A DNA stretch of 64,000 nucleotides from Rehmannia glutinosa (lineage: Eukaryota > Streptophyta > Magnoliopsida > Lamiales > Orobanchaceae), in contig JABTTQ020002834.1 in NCBI GenBank assembly GCA_016081115.2, forward strand, positions 213,891-277,890, read 5' to 3'. The first letter of the stretch is position 1. Each line of letters opens with the position of its first letter. Shown here piece after piece: positions 10,520-19,718 of the stretch. Both the position numbers and the translations under genes were made by a program. The notes under the pieces are model-generated. The model worked only from the letters and a program-made list of their open reading frames with translations. It ran no database searches and was not told the DNA's origin.

Positions 10520-10870
10520 AACCTTATTCAACTATTTAGGGAAAACCATTCATTCAACAATTTAAGGGAAAACCCTACATTCAGTTAGTTAAGGACAAAC
10601 CCTACATTCAATTAGTTAAGGGAAAACCCTACATTCAATTAGTCAAGGAAAAACCCTACATTCAATTAGTTAGGGATAAACCATATGTTCAATTAATAAC
10701 GGAAAACCCTACGTTAAATCAATTAGGGAATGACCATATGTTTAACTAATAAGGGAAAACCCTACGTTTAATTAGTTATGGAAATAACGACATTCAATTA
10801 GTAAAGGGACAATTAGCTAAGGGAAACCTTCATTCAACTAATCAAGCAAAAATCCATTATTCAACTAGTT
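10520..10870. repeat. Degenerate minisatellite within the Ty3 LTR
   Basis: About nine to ten imperfect units of roughly 30-36 bp share a core close to CCTACATTCAATTAGTTAAG followed by GGAAAAC. The same array occurs in the other LTR at about 18,965-19,290, so it was present before integration. Units differ by several substitutions, which argues for an old array. Confidence 0.8.
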
Positions 10871-11289
10871 AGAGAAAAAATCTTTCATTTAAATTCAAAC
10901 CTATTTCACATAATTATGATTGAACTTAATATCACATAAACTTAAACGTGCAATTAGCATAATTTTTAAATTAAGTCTTGTACGATTAAGCTTCATAAAT
11001 TATGCTTATGAGTCACACAACTATACATATAATAATCAATGGCTATTTGCCAACAGAATATGACTCGTAATAGACTTGGGCATAATTCGGAATTAGTTGT
11101 ATTAATTACTATATAACTTTTTACAACAAGCAATTAGCCTTTTATTTTATATCATACATCTTCAAAGCCTAATGAATTAAAGCAACCAATCGTTTATCTT
11201 TCACCAAGCAATTAATAAAAAGTGTGAACTCGTGGAACTCCACACCCTTAACAGTTGATCTCATTCACTACAAGAAAACATTGAAATTC

Positions 11290-11790
11290 TAACAGAAAAA
11301 ATCCGTTGGAATTTGATCAATTTCCGTTGGAATTATCAATTCCAACGGAAATTCCAACAGAAAATGAGTCGTTGGTAAAATGGCCGTTGGAATACCAAAA
11401 TTCCAACATAAATTCCAATGGAAAAATATTCCAACGGTAGTTCCAACGGTATTTGACCGTTGGAATATTCAATTGTTCGAAAAAATCCAACGAATATTCC
11501 AACAGTAATTCGAATAGAATTATACCGTTGGAATTTAGTCCAACGATGATTCCAATGGTATTAATCCGTTGGAATATATAATCGTTGGAATGAACTCCAA
11601 CGATTATTCCAACGCTATTTCCAACGACATTATATTGTTGGAATTAATTCCAACGATAATTCCAACAAGATATTTCCATTGGAAGTTAGAAAAAATTCCA
11701 ACGTTTTTTTTTTGTTGGAAAACATTCCAACAACAATTCCAATGATTTTTCCGTTGGAATTAAAACAATTCCAATTGTTGGAATGCTTTT
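11290..11790. repeat. Left subterminal repeat array of the CACTA element
   Basis: Around 25-30 copies of TTCCAACGG, CCGTTGGAA or close variants are packed in about 500 bp, in both orientations and often as short palindromes. In CACTA elements such subterminal motifs are binding sites for the TNPA-type protein. The same motif fills the opposite end. Confidence 0.9.
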
Positions 11791-11900
11791 ATAAATACTT
11801 TTGACCCTCTAAAATAGTTAATCTATTAGCGACAACGTGCAAATATAATATCATAAAAGTTGATATCAAATATTTCCAAATGTATGATATAATTTGTCCA

Positions 11901-12260
11901 TCACAAAAGAAACAAATCAACAATCCTAAAAGTAATAATATCATCACAACGACCCCCAAATCCTTGAATAAAAAATAAAGTCAACACAAACAAATCAACA
12001 GTCTCTCCATAATCGTCATCATTCCCCACATCTTCATCAGCCTCAAAATCCGCATTAGCATCATTAAGCATACCATTTGGTCCATTTCCAAAATTTTCAT
12101 CATGAACGGCGGGTTGCACCCTCGAAGAAGAGGCATCATGGATAGAGGAAGGCGTGATACGCCTATGAGCTTCTCCAGAAGACTACGAATGGAGGCCAAT
12201 TCACTCTCTAAACGCTCCTCAATAGTACTCATACGGTCGCATAGCTTTTTAATATCGATA
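11901..12260 (-). pseudogene. C-terminal segment of a CACTA-type ORF, coiled coil then acidic tail
   Basis: On the minus strand a frame from about 12260 encodes a short coiled coil (KLCDRMSTIEERLESELA and the following Leu-rich stretch). A second frame gives an Asp/Glu/Asn-rich tail ending near 11960. Coiled-coil plus acidic C-termini are usual in the accessory proteins of plant CACTA elements, but no diagnostic domain is present, so this is a tentative match. It joins directly to the captured GRV2 exon at about 12,258, creating a chimeric reading region. The switch between frames implies a frameshift or an unseen intron. Confidence 0.4.
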
Positions 12261-12262
12261 GA

Positions 12263-12955
12263 TAGAGCCTCCTTCAGCCACAACATCTTCGGCAGCTGCT
12301 GCCAAGTGTTTCAAATGCATCAATGAGGATTCCATGTCAACAACAGGGCGCTGTAGGTGTTGAGGATATTGTAAAGAAACTCTGCCACAAGGAGGATCAA
12401 TCCGATGACCAAGCGTCGTAAGCCTTGGTAATACTGGCACTGGACATTGGCCCTGCACAAGCCAAAATCATACCATATTAAACCAAAATTTATAAAATAT
12501 GGTTGCTTGTAAGAACTCAATTCTATCAATAATAAATTGCAGATACGAGCAAAACAAGTACAATAAATCCGAGTAGCAGTGCAGAATTAGTCAGACCAAT
12601 TTCGCACTCAGAATTAGCAGACAAACAACTCAGAGTAGCTTTCCAATTGAAAGTTAATCAAGCAAAAAACACATTTACCTACTTCGGTTTGCAAAACATC
12701 CAAAACTGCTGCAAGTAAGCTATCACGAGAGGTGCTAGCGTAAACCTGAAATCGTAATCACACGTAAGCAACATTCTTAAATCCACCAACCAAATATACA
12801 TTTCAGGAACTTAACATCTTCGCACATATTACTCATAAACGAGAAGAACTCACGTGAATTGGACACCCATCATTAAATTCAACAGCAAACATCTGCGGCT
12901 CCTCAGCAAATCGAACAAGAGCTCTAACTGATGATAACGGTCGAACAATAACAAC
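12263..12955 (-). pseudogene. GRV2: Captured fragment of GRV2/KAM2 (DnaJ-domain RME-8 homologue), three exons
   Basis: Three consecutive minus-strand exons match the N-terminal third of plant GRV2, the RME-8/DNAJC13 homologue that acts on late endosomes in vacuolar sorting and shoot gravitropism. Exon 1 (12854-12955, 34 codons) contains FAEEPQMFAVEFNDG. Exon 2 (12683-12745, 21 codons) contains STSRDSLLAAVLDVLQTE. Exon 3 (12263-12452) contains GHRIDPPCGRV and HLKHLAAAAEDVVAEGG. Each intron has GT...AG borders (donors GTGAGT and GTAGGT), and the reading frame carries across all three. The copy is a small part of a protein of roughly 2,500 residues and lacks the DnaJ domain. Retained introns show DNA-level capture, not retroposition. 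The protein sequence is well preserved with no internal stop, so capture was fairly recent or has been constrained. Confidence 0.85.
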
Positions 12956-13470
12956 CTGCACAAATTCAATTTGAACATCCAGCACTTGATGATTATTACC
13001 TACCACCAATTCCATTAGAAATATATGAACTGAGCATGATCAAGCAATACAACATAATCATAACAAAAAAGTTGGAAAATTGGAGGGATGCAAGATAGAT
13101 GCCAGGCGCCAGCTATATAGAAATTGAGAAGCTCCAGCGTTGGTACATGGTATTCCCCAACTCTGTTTGCATCCAATTTGCAATATCTCAGAATAACACT
13201 CATGCATGATAAGCTTTGGTCTCAGGCATTTGTTCATTATACTACTTGTGATTTAAACAAGCAATTGAAGGCCAACAAAATTAGTGAAAGGTGAAAGATC
13301 AATTACAACGATCTACGGACCCAGAATGAAGCAGCATATTTCAAACAACAAAGAGGAGTTGAAACATGACAGAAGCTATCACATACATGAACAACAAATA
13401 TGTAAAACCTTTCAGTTACATAATTATGTTTGTTTCTTACATACAATATAGAGATGTTGTATACTCACTT

Positions 13471-13643
13471 TCTAATGCTACTTCTTTTGTAGCCTTGTTT
13501 ACTTGGATTATGTCACTCTGAACAGAGTCCAAAATCATTCCAAGCCTGCTTAATGAAGTTTCAATCATCCCAACTCTGTGCTCAAGCTCTTCGCTAACCT
13601 GACCTGCTTGTGCAAAGTAAGAAGTTTGAAGTTGAGTAACTAA
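13471..13643 (-). pseudogene. PRD3: Captured exon of PRD3/PAIR1-type meiotic recombination-initiation gene
   Basis: A minus-strand exon-like block is bounded by an acceptor (TGTGACAG) at 13644 and a donor (GTGAGTATAC) at 13470. Its 57-codon frame is fully open and includes EELEHRVGM and ETSLSRLGMILDSVQSD, then IIQVNKATKEVALE. This resembles the conserved coiled-coil centre of Arabidopsis PRD3 and rice PAIR1, chromosomal proteins needed to form meiotic double-strand breaks. The match is from memory of the family and needs a search. No neighbouring PRD3 exon was recognised, so only one exon seems to be carried. It lies about 500 bp upstream of the GRV2 exons and on the same strand. Confidence 0.65.
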
Positions 13644-13659
13644 CTGTCACAAGATGAGG

Positions 13660-14590
13660 AGTATCATTATTGTTTATTGAACAACATGACTAACATAAAG
13701 GCTCTGACTCAAAATCAGAATCAGAGTACAAGATATTATCGTGGGAAAAGAAAAAGAAACGACGGGAAACAATTGGAACAACCAATTTACATAGTATCAC
13801 TCCTCATCAAGAAACTGATAACATCATCTTTTATAAGGAAACTATTTGGTACCATAATAATTAGGCAAACTATACAAAAATGACCTACACAACATTCATC
13901 GATCATAATCAATTCAAACTCTTGCTCTCATGACTAATTAGTCCACTGCTCAAGTTGTCTAATATTCCACACCATCCTAATTAGCAAGTGAGAGAGACAG
14001 AGAGAGGGGAGAGGGCCGGACTGAGAATACAACACTATTTTTGTCCTTGACTTAAAAAGATAAATAAACAAAATATATGTATACCACTTTCTTCACTACC
14101 TACTGCATCTATCTCATAAGTGCTCATCTGTCATTTATGTGCCTAAAAATTGAATGCTAATAGAATACAATACTCAACATCAAATTTTGAACCTAAACTT
14201 AAGTATCTTCAGAATTTAGGGCCCTAATCTACCTGAAGCATTAAGGCCTTCCAGAGTTTGTAAAAACCGAAATTCCAGAACAAATGATAAGATTCCAAAT
14301 GTTTCACCGTTTAATTAAGTTTCAAATGGTAGAATCCTAGAGATCTCACCGTAAGACATAACTCCGATAAAATAGCATATCATCTAGGAGTGAAAGGAAA
14401 ACTGGAGTACCAAGAAATATTAAGAAAAACTGGAGTACCAACCGATAATATGATGGTGCGAGCGGCGCGACGGAAATCTCGAGCTGATACGGGCGGAGTG
14501 ACGGGCGGAGTGACGGGCGACGATGGGCGAAATTGGGCGGCGATGGGCGAGATTGAACGAAATGAGAAACGGGTTTGAGAAAATGAATCA
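13660..14590. other. CACTA interior, unassigned; possible 5' part of a captured gene
   Basis: No gene is recognised. At 14220-14340 a minus-strand stretch ends in a good splice donor (CTTCAG followed by GTAGATTAGG at about 14,234). At 14,346-14,590 a Pro/Arg/Ser-rich minus-strand frame overlaps a GGGCGGAGTGAC direct repeat at 14,490-14,518. This could be the first exon and leader of a captured gene, or of the element's own transcript. Evidence is too weak to choose. Confidence 0.3.
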
Positions 14591-14904
14591 CAGTTTCATT
14601 TTGGGAATTTTCTGCAACAATATAATTTACAAAAAAACCTGTTGGAAAAAACAGTATGTGGAAAAAACCTGATTTCAGAAATTCTTTGCAAAATAGAAGC
14701 AGAAGTTATTTGCAAAATCACTTTTCTTGGGAGAGAGACGAGACTTTCTCAGTCTCTGTTTTTTGTCTGTCAATGTGTTTGCATACCTAGAAAAAAGGGC
14801 TTTAGTTTTTTTAACTAAAGTTGGTATTGAAACTAAAGTTGCTGCTTTCTCACTTGTTATTGAAGTAGTTGCTATTGAACCTAATTTTAGTTAAAAATTA
14901 TATA

Positions 14905-15066
14905 TATTTCGGTTATTCGATTCGATTAACCGAAATTTTAGAGGGGAACCGAACCGAATAACCAAAATTATAAAAGTAAAACCGAACCAAAATTTTCGCT
15001 CGGTCGAATCGATTTTTCGATTTTGGTTCGGTTTGGCTTGGTTAATCCGAAATGTGCACAACCCTA
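14905..15066. mobile_element. AACCGAA-rich hAT-like remnant inside the CACTA element
   Basis: The stretch is built from TTCGGTTATTCGATTCG and its complements and ends GTGCACAACCCTA. This resembles the ends of small plant hAT-like elements that finish in GTGCACACCCCTA. The left terminus is missing and no target duplication was found, so it is a remnant. Its place just inside the right subterminal array shows it inserted in the CACTA element or was captured with it. Confidence 0.5.
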
Positions 15067-15551
15067 TTTATTCCAATGATTTTGTTTATCATTTGAATTA
15101 GTTTTGCAAATTTTTCAACGATTTATTGTGATATTGAAATTTACATTTGGAATTTAATATTCAACGAAAAATTCCAACCGTTTATTCCAATAGTCTTGTC
15201 TCTTGTTGGAATTTATGTTGGAATTTTTCTAACAGATATCTTTGCAGCGTTGGAATCACCATTGAAATTATAAAATTTCCAATAGTATTTCCAATGGTTT
15301 ATTCCAACTAATTTGTTTACCATTGGAATTACTATTGGAATTTTCCAACGGTTTATTTTGGTGTTGGAATTTTTGTTGGAATTTTAATTCCAACGGACAT
15401 TCCAATAGTTTATTCCAATGGTTTTTGTATACGTTGGAATCATTGTTGGAATTTTCCAACGGTTTGTTGTGGTGTTGGAATTTTTAAAATTCCAACAGTT
15501 TTTTATTTCGTTGGAATTATTTTGTTGAAATTTGATTGTTTTCTTGTTGTG
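15067..15551. repeat. Right subterminal repeat array of the CACTA element
   Basis: About twenty copies of TTCCAACGG-type motifs and their complements mirror the left array. They are more degenerate than on the left, with many TTCCAATGG and TTCCAATAG variants. The array ends at the terminal inverted repeat. Confidence 0.85.
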
Positions 15552-16328
15552 ATTGAAATACATCTAAAAGTAAATTGACACTTACTCAGGCCATTACGAG
15601 AGAATTTAGATTACATAATTAGACAACTCGAATTAAAAAGGACTGGATATCAAAACAAATTACTTATCAACATGTATAACACATACACCTTTCGTTGCCA
15701 ACATATATACACACACGAAGGTTATCTATCAGGGAAGAAACAAGATATAACATGCACAAATAATAGATAGCAAAATTGTAACCTCACCAAGGATTCCAAT
15801 CATATTAAGGCGATAAATCCAATTAATTCATACAACTACATCGATCCATATAATTTAGGCGGCCAGCCTGGTGATCAAATATAGAAATCAATAACAATAA
15901 CTTAAAGCTTAATTCTATATGAAACTAGGAAGATTACTTGTCCTGCTCGACTTAGGGGTAGTAGAATGCTTTTCGCCTCTTTCGAATCAATCGCGTTGGG
16001 AAGTCTCCTCTCTTTCTTATCTTTCTTCTTCTCTCTCGGCCGATTTCTCTCTTCTCTCTAGGCGTCTCCTATTGTGTTCCCAATGTGTGTGTTTTACTTG
16101 TCTTATATTCGTGTTTTAACCTACTCCTAATGGACTAGGTTTAGGGTACATGGGCCTATAATCAACTTACTAACAATATGGGCCATTTAACACTCAAATC
16201 TAAATAATGGCCCAAAATGTATTATAAAACCCAATAAAATAAAATTAAAGTCATTATAAAGTATAGAATATTCTAATAAAATAAGTAAATATTATCATTA
16301 AGCAATTAAATAAATTCGGGTCATTACA

Positions 16329-16341
16329 TTCTCCCCCTCTT
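16329..16341 (-). promoter_or_regulatory. Polypurine tract of the Ty3 element
   Basis: On the minus strand AAGAGGGGGAGAA stands directly before the TG that opens the 3' LTR. It is the plus-strand primer for reverse transcription. It immediately follows the end of the polyprotein. Confidence 0.85.
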
Positions 16342-16620
16342 ATAAAAAGTTTCGTCCTCGAAACTTGTCGAATATATTGTTTGAAAATAATTATGAAGGC
16401 ATACAAATAAGTCTCATATTAAAAGCTCAATACATATCGAATAAGGGGTATATATAAATATATCATCAATAAAGACGATGATGAACTCGGGAGGTAACTT
16501 AAAAGGTCGATTCATGATATCCTGAGAGAATCGGATATGTTCTTAGCAAAATTTGAAGTTCACGAAAGAGTGTGAAGCTCTAGATTCAATTAGGACATTA
16601 GCAGATATACCACAAACATT
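16330..16620 (-). pseudogene. Ty3 pol remnant: protease joined to reverse transcriptase by deletion
   Basis: On the minus strand, 16610-16561 reads VLIESRASHSFV, the aspartic protease motif usually VLFDSGASHSF, with the catalytic Asp replaced by Glu. Only about 40 bases later, 16525-16447 reads MNRPFKLPPEFIIVFIDDIFIY, close to the catalytic IDD strand of Ty3 reverse transcriptase, so several hundred bases of pol are missing between them. The final frame, 16375-16335, reads SFEDETFYKRGRM, the usual end of Tekay/Del polyproteins. RNase H, integrase and chromodomain are deleted. The element cannot move by itself. Confidence 0.7.
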
Positions 16621-16779
16621 CAAAGGTTCTACGAAATAATTACAAACCTAAAACATGCATGAATCGAATGATATGAAATTCATAATTAAAAGGATGAGTT
16701 AGATGGATACAGCCCCACCATGCCCATTCCTTCCTCGCCTTCGACTCGTGCCATCGCGAACACCCGAGCTTACTGGCTT

Positions 16780-17619
16780 CTTCTTATCCGGCAATATTAT
16801 GAGATGTGTCCAGGCTTCTTACAATAGAAACAAGCTCCCGAACCTTGTAAACATTCACCTAAATGTGTCTTGCCACATTTCGCACAAACAACTTGATCAT
16901 CGGTTGTTGTTTGTTTTGTAGGGCACCCTCAGGGACATGCGCTTGCTTTCTCTTTGACTATTATTATTCCAAGTATTTGGGTTCTCAGACTTGAACTTAT
17001 GTTCCCCTTGTTGAATCCTCATCTCCTCTCGATTGATTGCCGAGCCCTCTCCACTAGCATAGCCTTGTTGATGACTTCACGGTATGTAGTAAGTTCAAAC
17101 GGTGCACTGTAAGTTTTATCCGGGACGGGACCGCAATCCTTCCTCGAACGCCCTCGGCCCCTCCGTTCAGAGCAACCAAGTCGAGGCGAACTTGGATAAC
17201 TTGGCAAATTCAGCTTCGTATTCAGCCACTGTACGACTCCCCTGCTCCAGTCGTATGAACTCTCTTTCCTTCTATTGGCGGACACTCCTGGGAAAGTACT
17301 TATCATTGAAGACTTCCGTAAACCTCTCCCAAGTAAAAGGGCGAGTGTCACCCTCAACTGACGTTGCACCATTTTCCACGGTCATATGCCTCACCTCGCA
17401 GCATTTAACGCGTCGCATAGTTAACTCGTTCCTCATCGGTGCAATCAATAACCGAAAATATCTTTCGATCTCCGTAAGCCATCCTTCGCCTTCGATAGGA
17501 TCAGTGGTGCCTGCGAAGGACGGTGGGGATAACCTCAGGAAGTCTGATAGCCGATTCCTTTCCGGGGCCTCAGCTCGCCTAGGCTGAATATTCTGACCAT
17601 AAATAGCCAATGCTTGCAC
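16780..17619 (-). pseudogene. Ty3 gag (Retrotrans_gag domain and zinc knuckles), frameshifted
   Basis: The frame 17619-17272 encodes LSPPSFAGTTDPIEGEGWL and then WERFTEVFNDKYFP, the signature start of Ty3/chromovirus gag domains. The next part (about 17270-17160) continues in another frame with FIRLEQGSRTVAEYEAEFAK. Around 16890-16790 are two Cys-rich knuckles, CAKCGKTHLGEC and CFYCKKPGHIS followed by a stop and YC. Gag forms the particle that packages the RNA. At least one frameshift and one stop inactivate it. The open frames on the opposite strand are antisense shadows. Confidence 0.75.
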
Positions 17620-18060
17620 AAGGGCCTCGCAAATGAGAGGGGTCCCTAGTGAGCATTGTTGTTGTTGTTGGCACCGTTGCCATCATTGTGTGCGCCGCGA
17701 GTATTGCGACTTATGATTGGTTAGTGTTATAGGTTCACTAGGTTCGTTAACTAATCATAATCATAGCTCGATTCTATTGCGGTATTGATCTATCAAAGCA
17801 TAACACAATACAATATAAAGTAACACGATATCTGATGAGGTTCCGCAATTATCATTTATTCAATCCAAACACTCAATAAACATTCACATAAGTAGGCATT
17901 TCATATAGACATAAACATTCAATTCCATATTGGCAAAAATATGAAGCTTACCACATTGCGGAGGAGATGCTCGGAGAGCGACTTGGAACCCATGACTTGT
18001 TGACTTTAAACTTGTCGTAAATTAAATCGTTTTAAAGTCTACGTAACCGATTTGAAAACC

Positions 18061-18076
18061 CCGGGCTCTGATACCA
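18061..18076 (-). promoter_or_regulatory. Initiator tRNA-Met primer-binding site of the Ty3 element
   Basis: The minus strand reads TGGTATCAGAGCCCGG five bases after the end of the 5' LTR (LTR ends ...GGGTGCTACA). It is a full match to the usual plant initiator-Met primer complement. Confidence 0.9.
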
Positions 18077-18081
18077 CTAAA

Positions 18082-19649
18082 TGTAGCACCCTTTCTAGCT
18101 TACTTGAATTTTAATGTGAAAATAAACAATTAAAATAGAAATACTCTGGAAAATGCTTAAAAATATCGAACAATAAAATCTTACTTCTTTTGAAAACTTT
18201 GCAGCGAAATTAAATGCTTATAACAGAAATAATTACTTGTCCAAAAACATTCATATTGAAAATAAAATGACATTCGATGTTTAATAAACTAAAAGGTCAA
18301 AACATTGAAAATAATAAAAATCGAAGGACATGGGTTTTAAACGCGCCGCCATCTCTTTCCTCTTCTCGCATTCTCATCTGAAAAATATTCAACATTCATG
18401 GAATGAGCTAAAGGATCTCAACAAGTAACCTCATGCATGAATGCATGCCTAATGCAATATCTTGACTTGTATAACTTAAAAAGACTTTACGTTTTACTTG
18501 CTTAAAAACCTTCATTTCATTGCTTAAAACTTTCTTTCACATAAAACTTTGTCTTTCGTTGCATGAAACATTCTTTAGACGCGAGCTCACTTGGTAACAC
18601 ATTGTTCTAATCGGTCGCATGGGCCTTATTATTTGGAACCCGTGATTTTGCCCGAAGGCCCATTTCCATTCGTTTTGCCCGAAGGCCCATTTCCATTCGT
18701 TTTGCTCGAAGGCCCTTTTCCTTTAATATTAATATTAAATGGTCGGAACGCAGGTCCCCGTGCCCATTTCCCACTCACTCCAATATCATAGAATAATGTG
18801 CACCCATTTCTTTTTGGAAAACATTATACTTTATGACTTGATTTTACTTAATGTTTTGATGCTCGTGAAATGCTATGAACATACATTAACAATGATGCAT
18901 GAACCTAAGTGATGCAACATATCATTAAATACGAGAATAAACGTAAAGCGTGCTTGAGAGCAAACCTTATTCAACTATTTAGGAAAACCATTCATTCAAC
19001 AATTTAAGGAAAACCCTACATTCGAGTTAGTTAAGGACAAACCCTACATTCAATTAGTTAAGGGAACCCTACATTCAATTAGTCGAGGAAAACCCTACAT
19101 TCAATTAGTTAGGGATAAACCATATGTTCAATTAATAACGGAAAACCCTACGTTAAATCAATTAGGGAAAGACCATATGTTCAACTAATAAGGAAAAACC
19201 CTACGTTTAATTAGTTATGGAAATAACGACATTCAATTAGTAAAGGGACAATTAGCTAAGGGAAACCTTCATTCAACTAATCAAGCAAAAATCCATTATT
19301 CAACTAGTTAGAGAAAAAATCTTTCATTTAAATTCAAACCTATTTCACATAATTATGATTGAACTTAATATCACATAAACTTAAACGTGCAATTAGCATA
19401 ATTTTTAAATTAAGTCTTGTACGATTAAGCTTCATAAATTATGCTTATGAGTCACACAACTATACATATAATAATCAATGGCTATTTGCCAACAGAATAT
19501 GACTCGTAATAGACTTGGGCATAATTCGGAATTAGTTGTATTAATTACTACATAACTTTTTACAACAAGCAATTAGCCTTTTATTTTATATCATACATCT
19601 TCAAAGCCTAATGAATTAAAGCAACCAATCGTTTATCTTTCACCAAGCA
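18082..19649 (-). repeat. 5' LTR of the Ty3 element, partial
   Basis: It matches 9659-11210 nearly base for base, with scattered substitutions and small indels. One clear difference is a 27-bp unit around GCCCGAAGGCCCATTTCC, present three times here (about 18,645-18,715) but twice in the other LTR (10,235-10,275). The match stops at 19650, where Helitron sequence begins between A and T. About 0.8 kb of the LTR is therefore missing on this side. Confidence 0.85.
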
Positions 19650-19650
19650 A

Positions 19651-19687
19651 TCTACTATCTACTATCTACTATCTATCTATCTATTAT

Positions 19688-19718
<31 letters not shown>

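Larger units (their letters stand above)
11266..15551 (-). mobile_element. CACTA (En/Spm) element carrying host gene fragments (Pack-CACTA)
   Basis: The left end reads CACTACAAGAAAACA. The complement of the right end reads CACAACAAGAAAACA, a 15-bp terminal inverted repeat with one mismatch. The target duplication is ATT on both sides (11263-11265 and 15552-15554), 3 bp as expected for CACTA elements. Both ends carry dense inverted arrays of the motif TTCCAACGG. Inside are an acidic C-terminal ORF of transposon type, three exons of GRV2 and one exon of PRD3/PAIR1, all on the minus strand, plus a small hAT-like remnant. No TNP2-type DDE transposase is visible, so it is non-autonomous. It sits inside the 3' LTR of the Ty3 element. 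Confidence 0.9.
9659..16328 (-). repeat. 3' LTR of the Ty3 element, split by a CACTA insertion
   Basis: In plus-strand reading the LTR starts TGTAGCACCC and ends GGGTCATTACA, so it has TG...CA ends. Bases 9659-11210 match the right-hand LTR at 18082-19649 almost throughout. The remainder, 11211-11265 plus 15555-16328, is LTR sequence on both sides of the CACTA insertion, ending exactly at the polypurine tract. Without the insertion the LTR is about 2.38 kb. The frame 15919-16119 is LTR sequence and not a gene. Confidence 0.8.
9659..19649 (-). mobile_element. Ty3 LTR retrotransposon (Tekay/Del-like chromovirus type), internally deleted
   Basis: The element reads on the minus strand. From right to left it has a partial 5' LTR (18082-19649), an initiator-Met primer site, gag with zinc knuckles, a protease remnant joined to a reverse-transcriptase remnant, the C-terminal end of the polyprotein, a polypurine tract and the 3' LTR (16328 down to 9659). 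The internal region is only about 1.75 kb instead of the usual 4-5 kb, so most of pol is deleted. The 3' LTR is split by a CACTA element. The 5' LTR stops at a Helitron end, so its outer part and the second target-site copy are missing; the left flank is TGAAG. Confidence 0.8.

Noticed and set aside
10520..10870. CRISPR-like regularly spaced repeats
   Set aside because: The units are degenerate and contiguous, have no distinct spacers, lie in a plant LTR and recur in the other LTR.
12102..12326. 74-codon plus-strand frame
   Set aside because: It is antisense to the CACTA ORF and the GRV2 exon.
12263..12955. A functional GRV2 gene
   Set aside because: Only three internal exons are present; the start, DnaJ domain and remaining exons are absent, and the piece lies within transposon ends.
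15919..16119. 66-codon plus-strand frame with a hydrophobic C-terminus
   Set aside because: It lies wholly in the 3' LTR of the Ty3 element and is not conserved as a protein.
17102..17587. 161-codon plus-strand frame
   Set aside because: It is the antisense shadow of Ty3 gag.
18061..18076. A tRNA-Met gene near the primer sites
   Set aside because: Only the short primer complement is present, with no cloverleaf sequence. The same holds at 985, 36,792 and 40,863.
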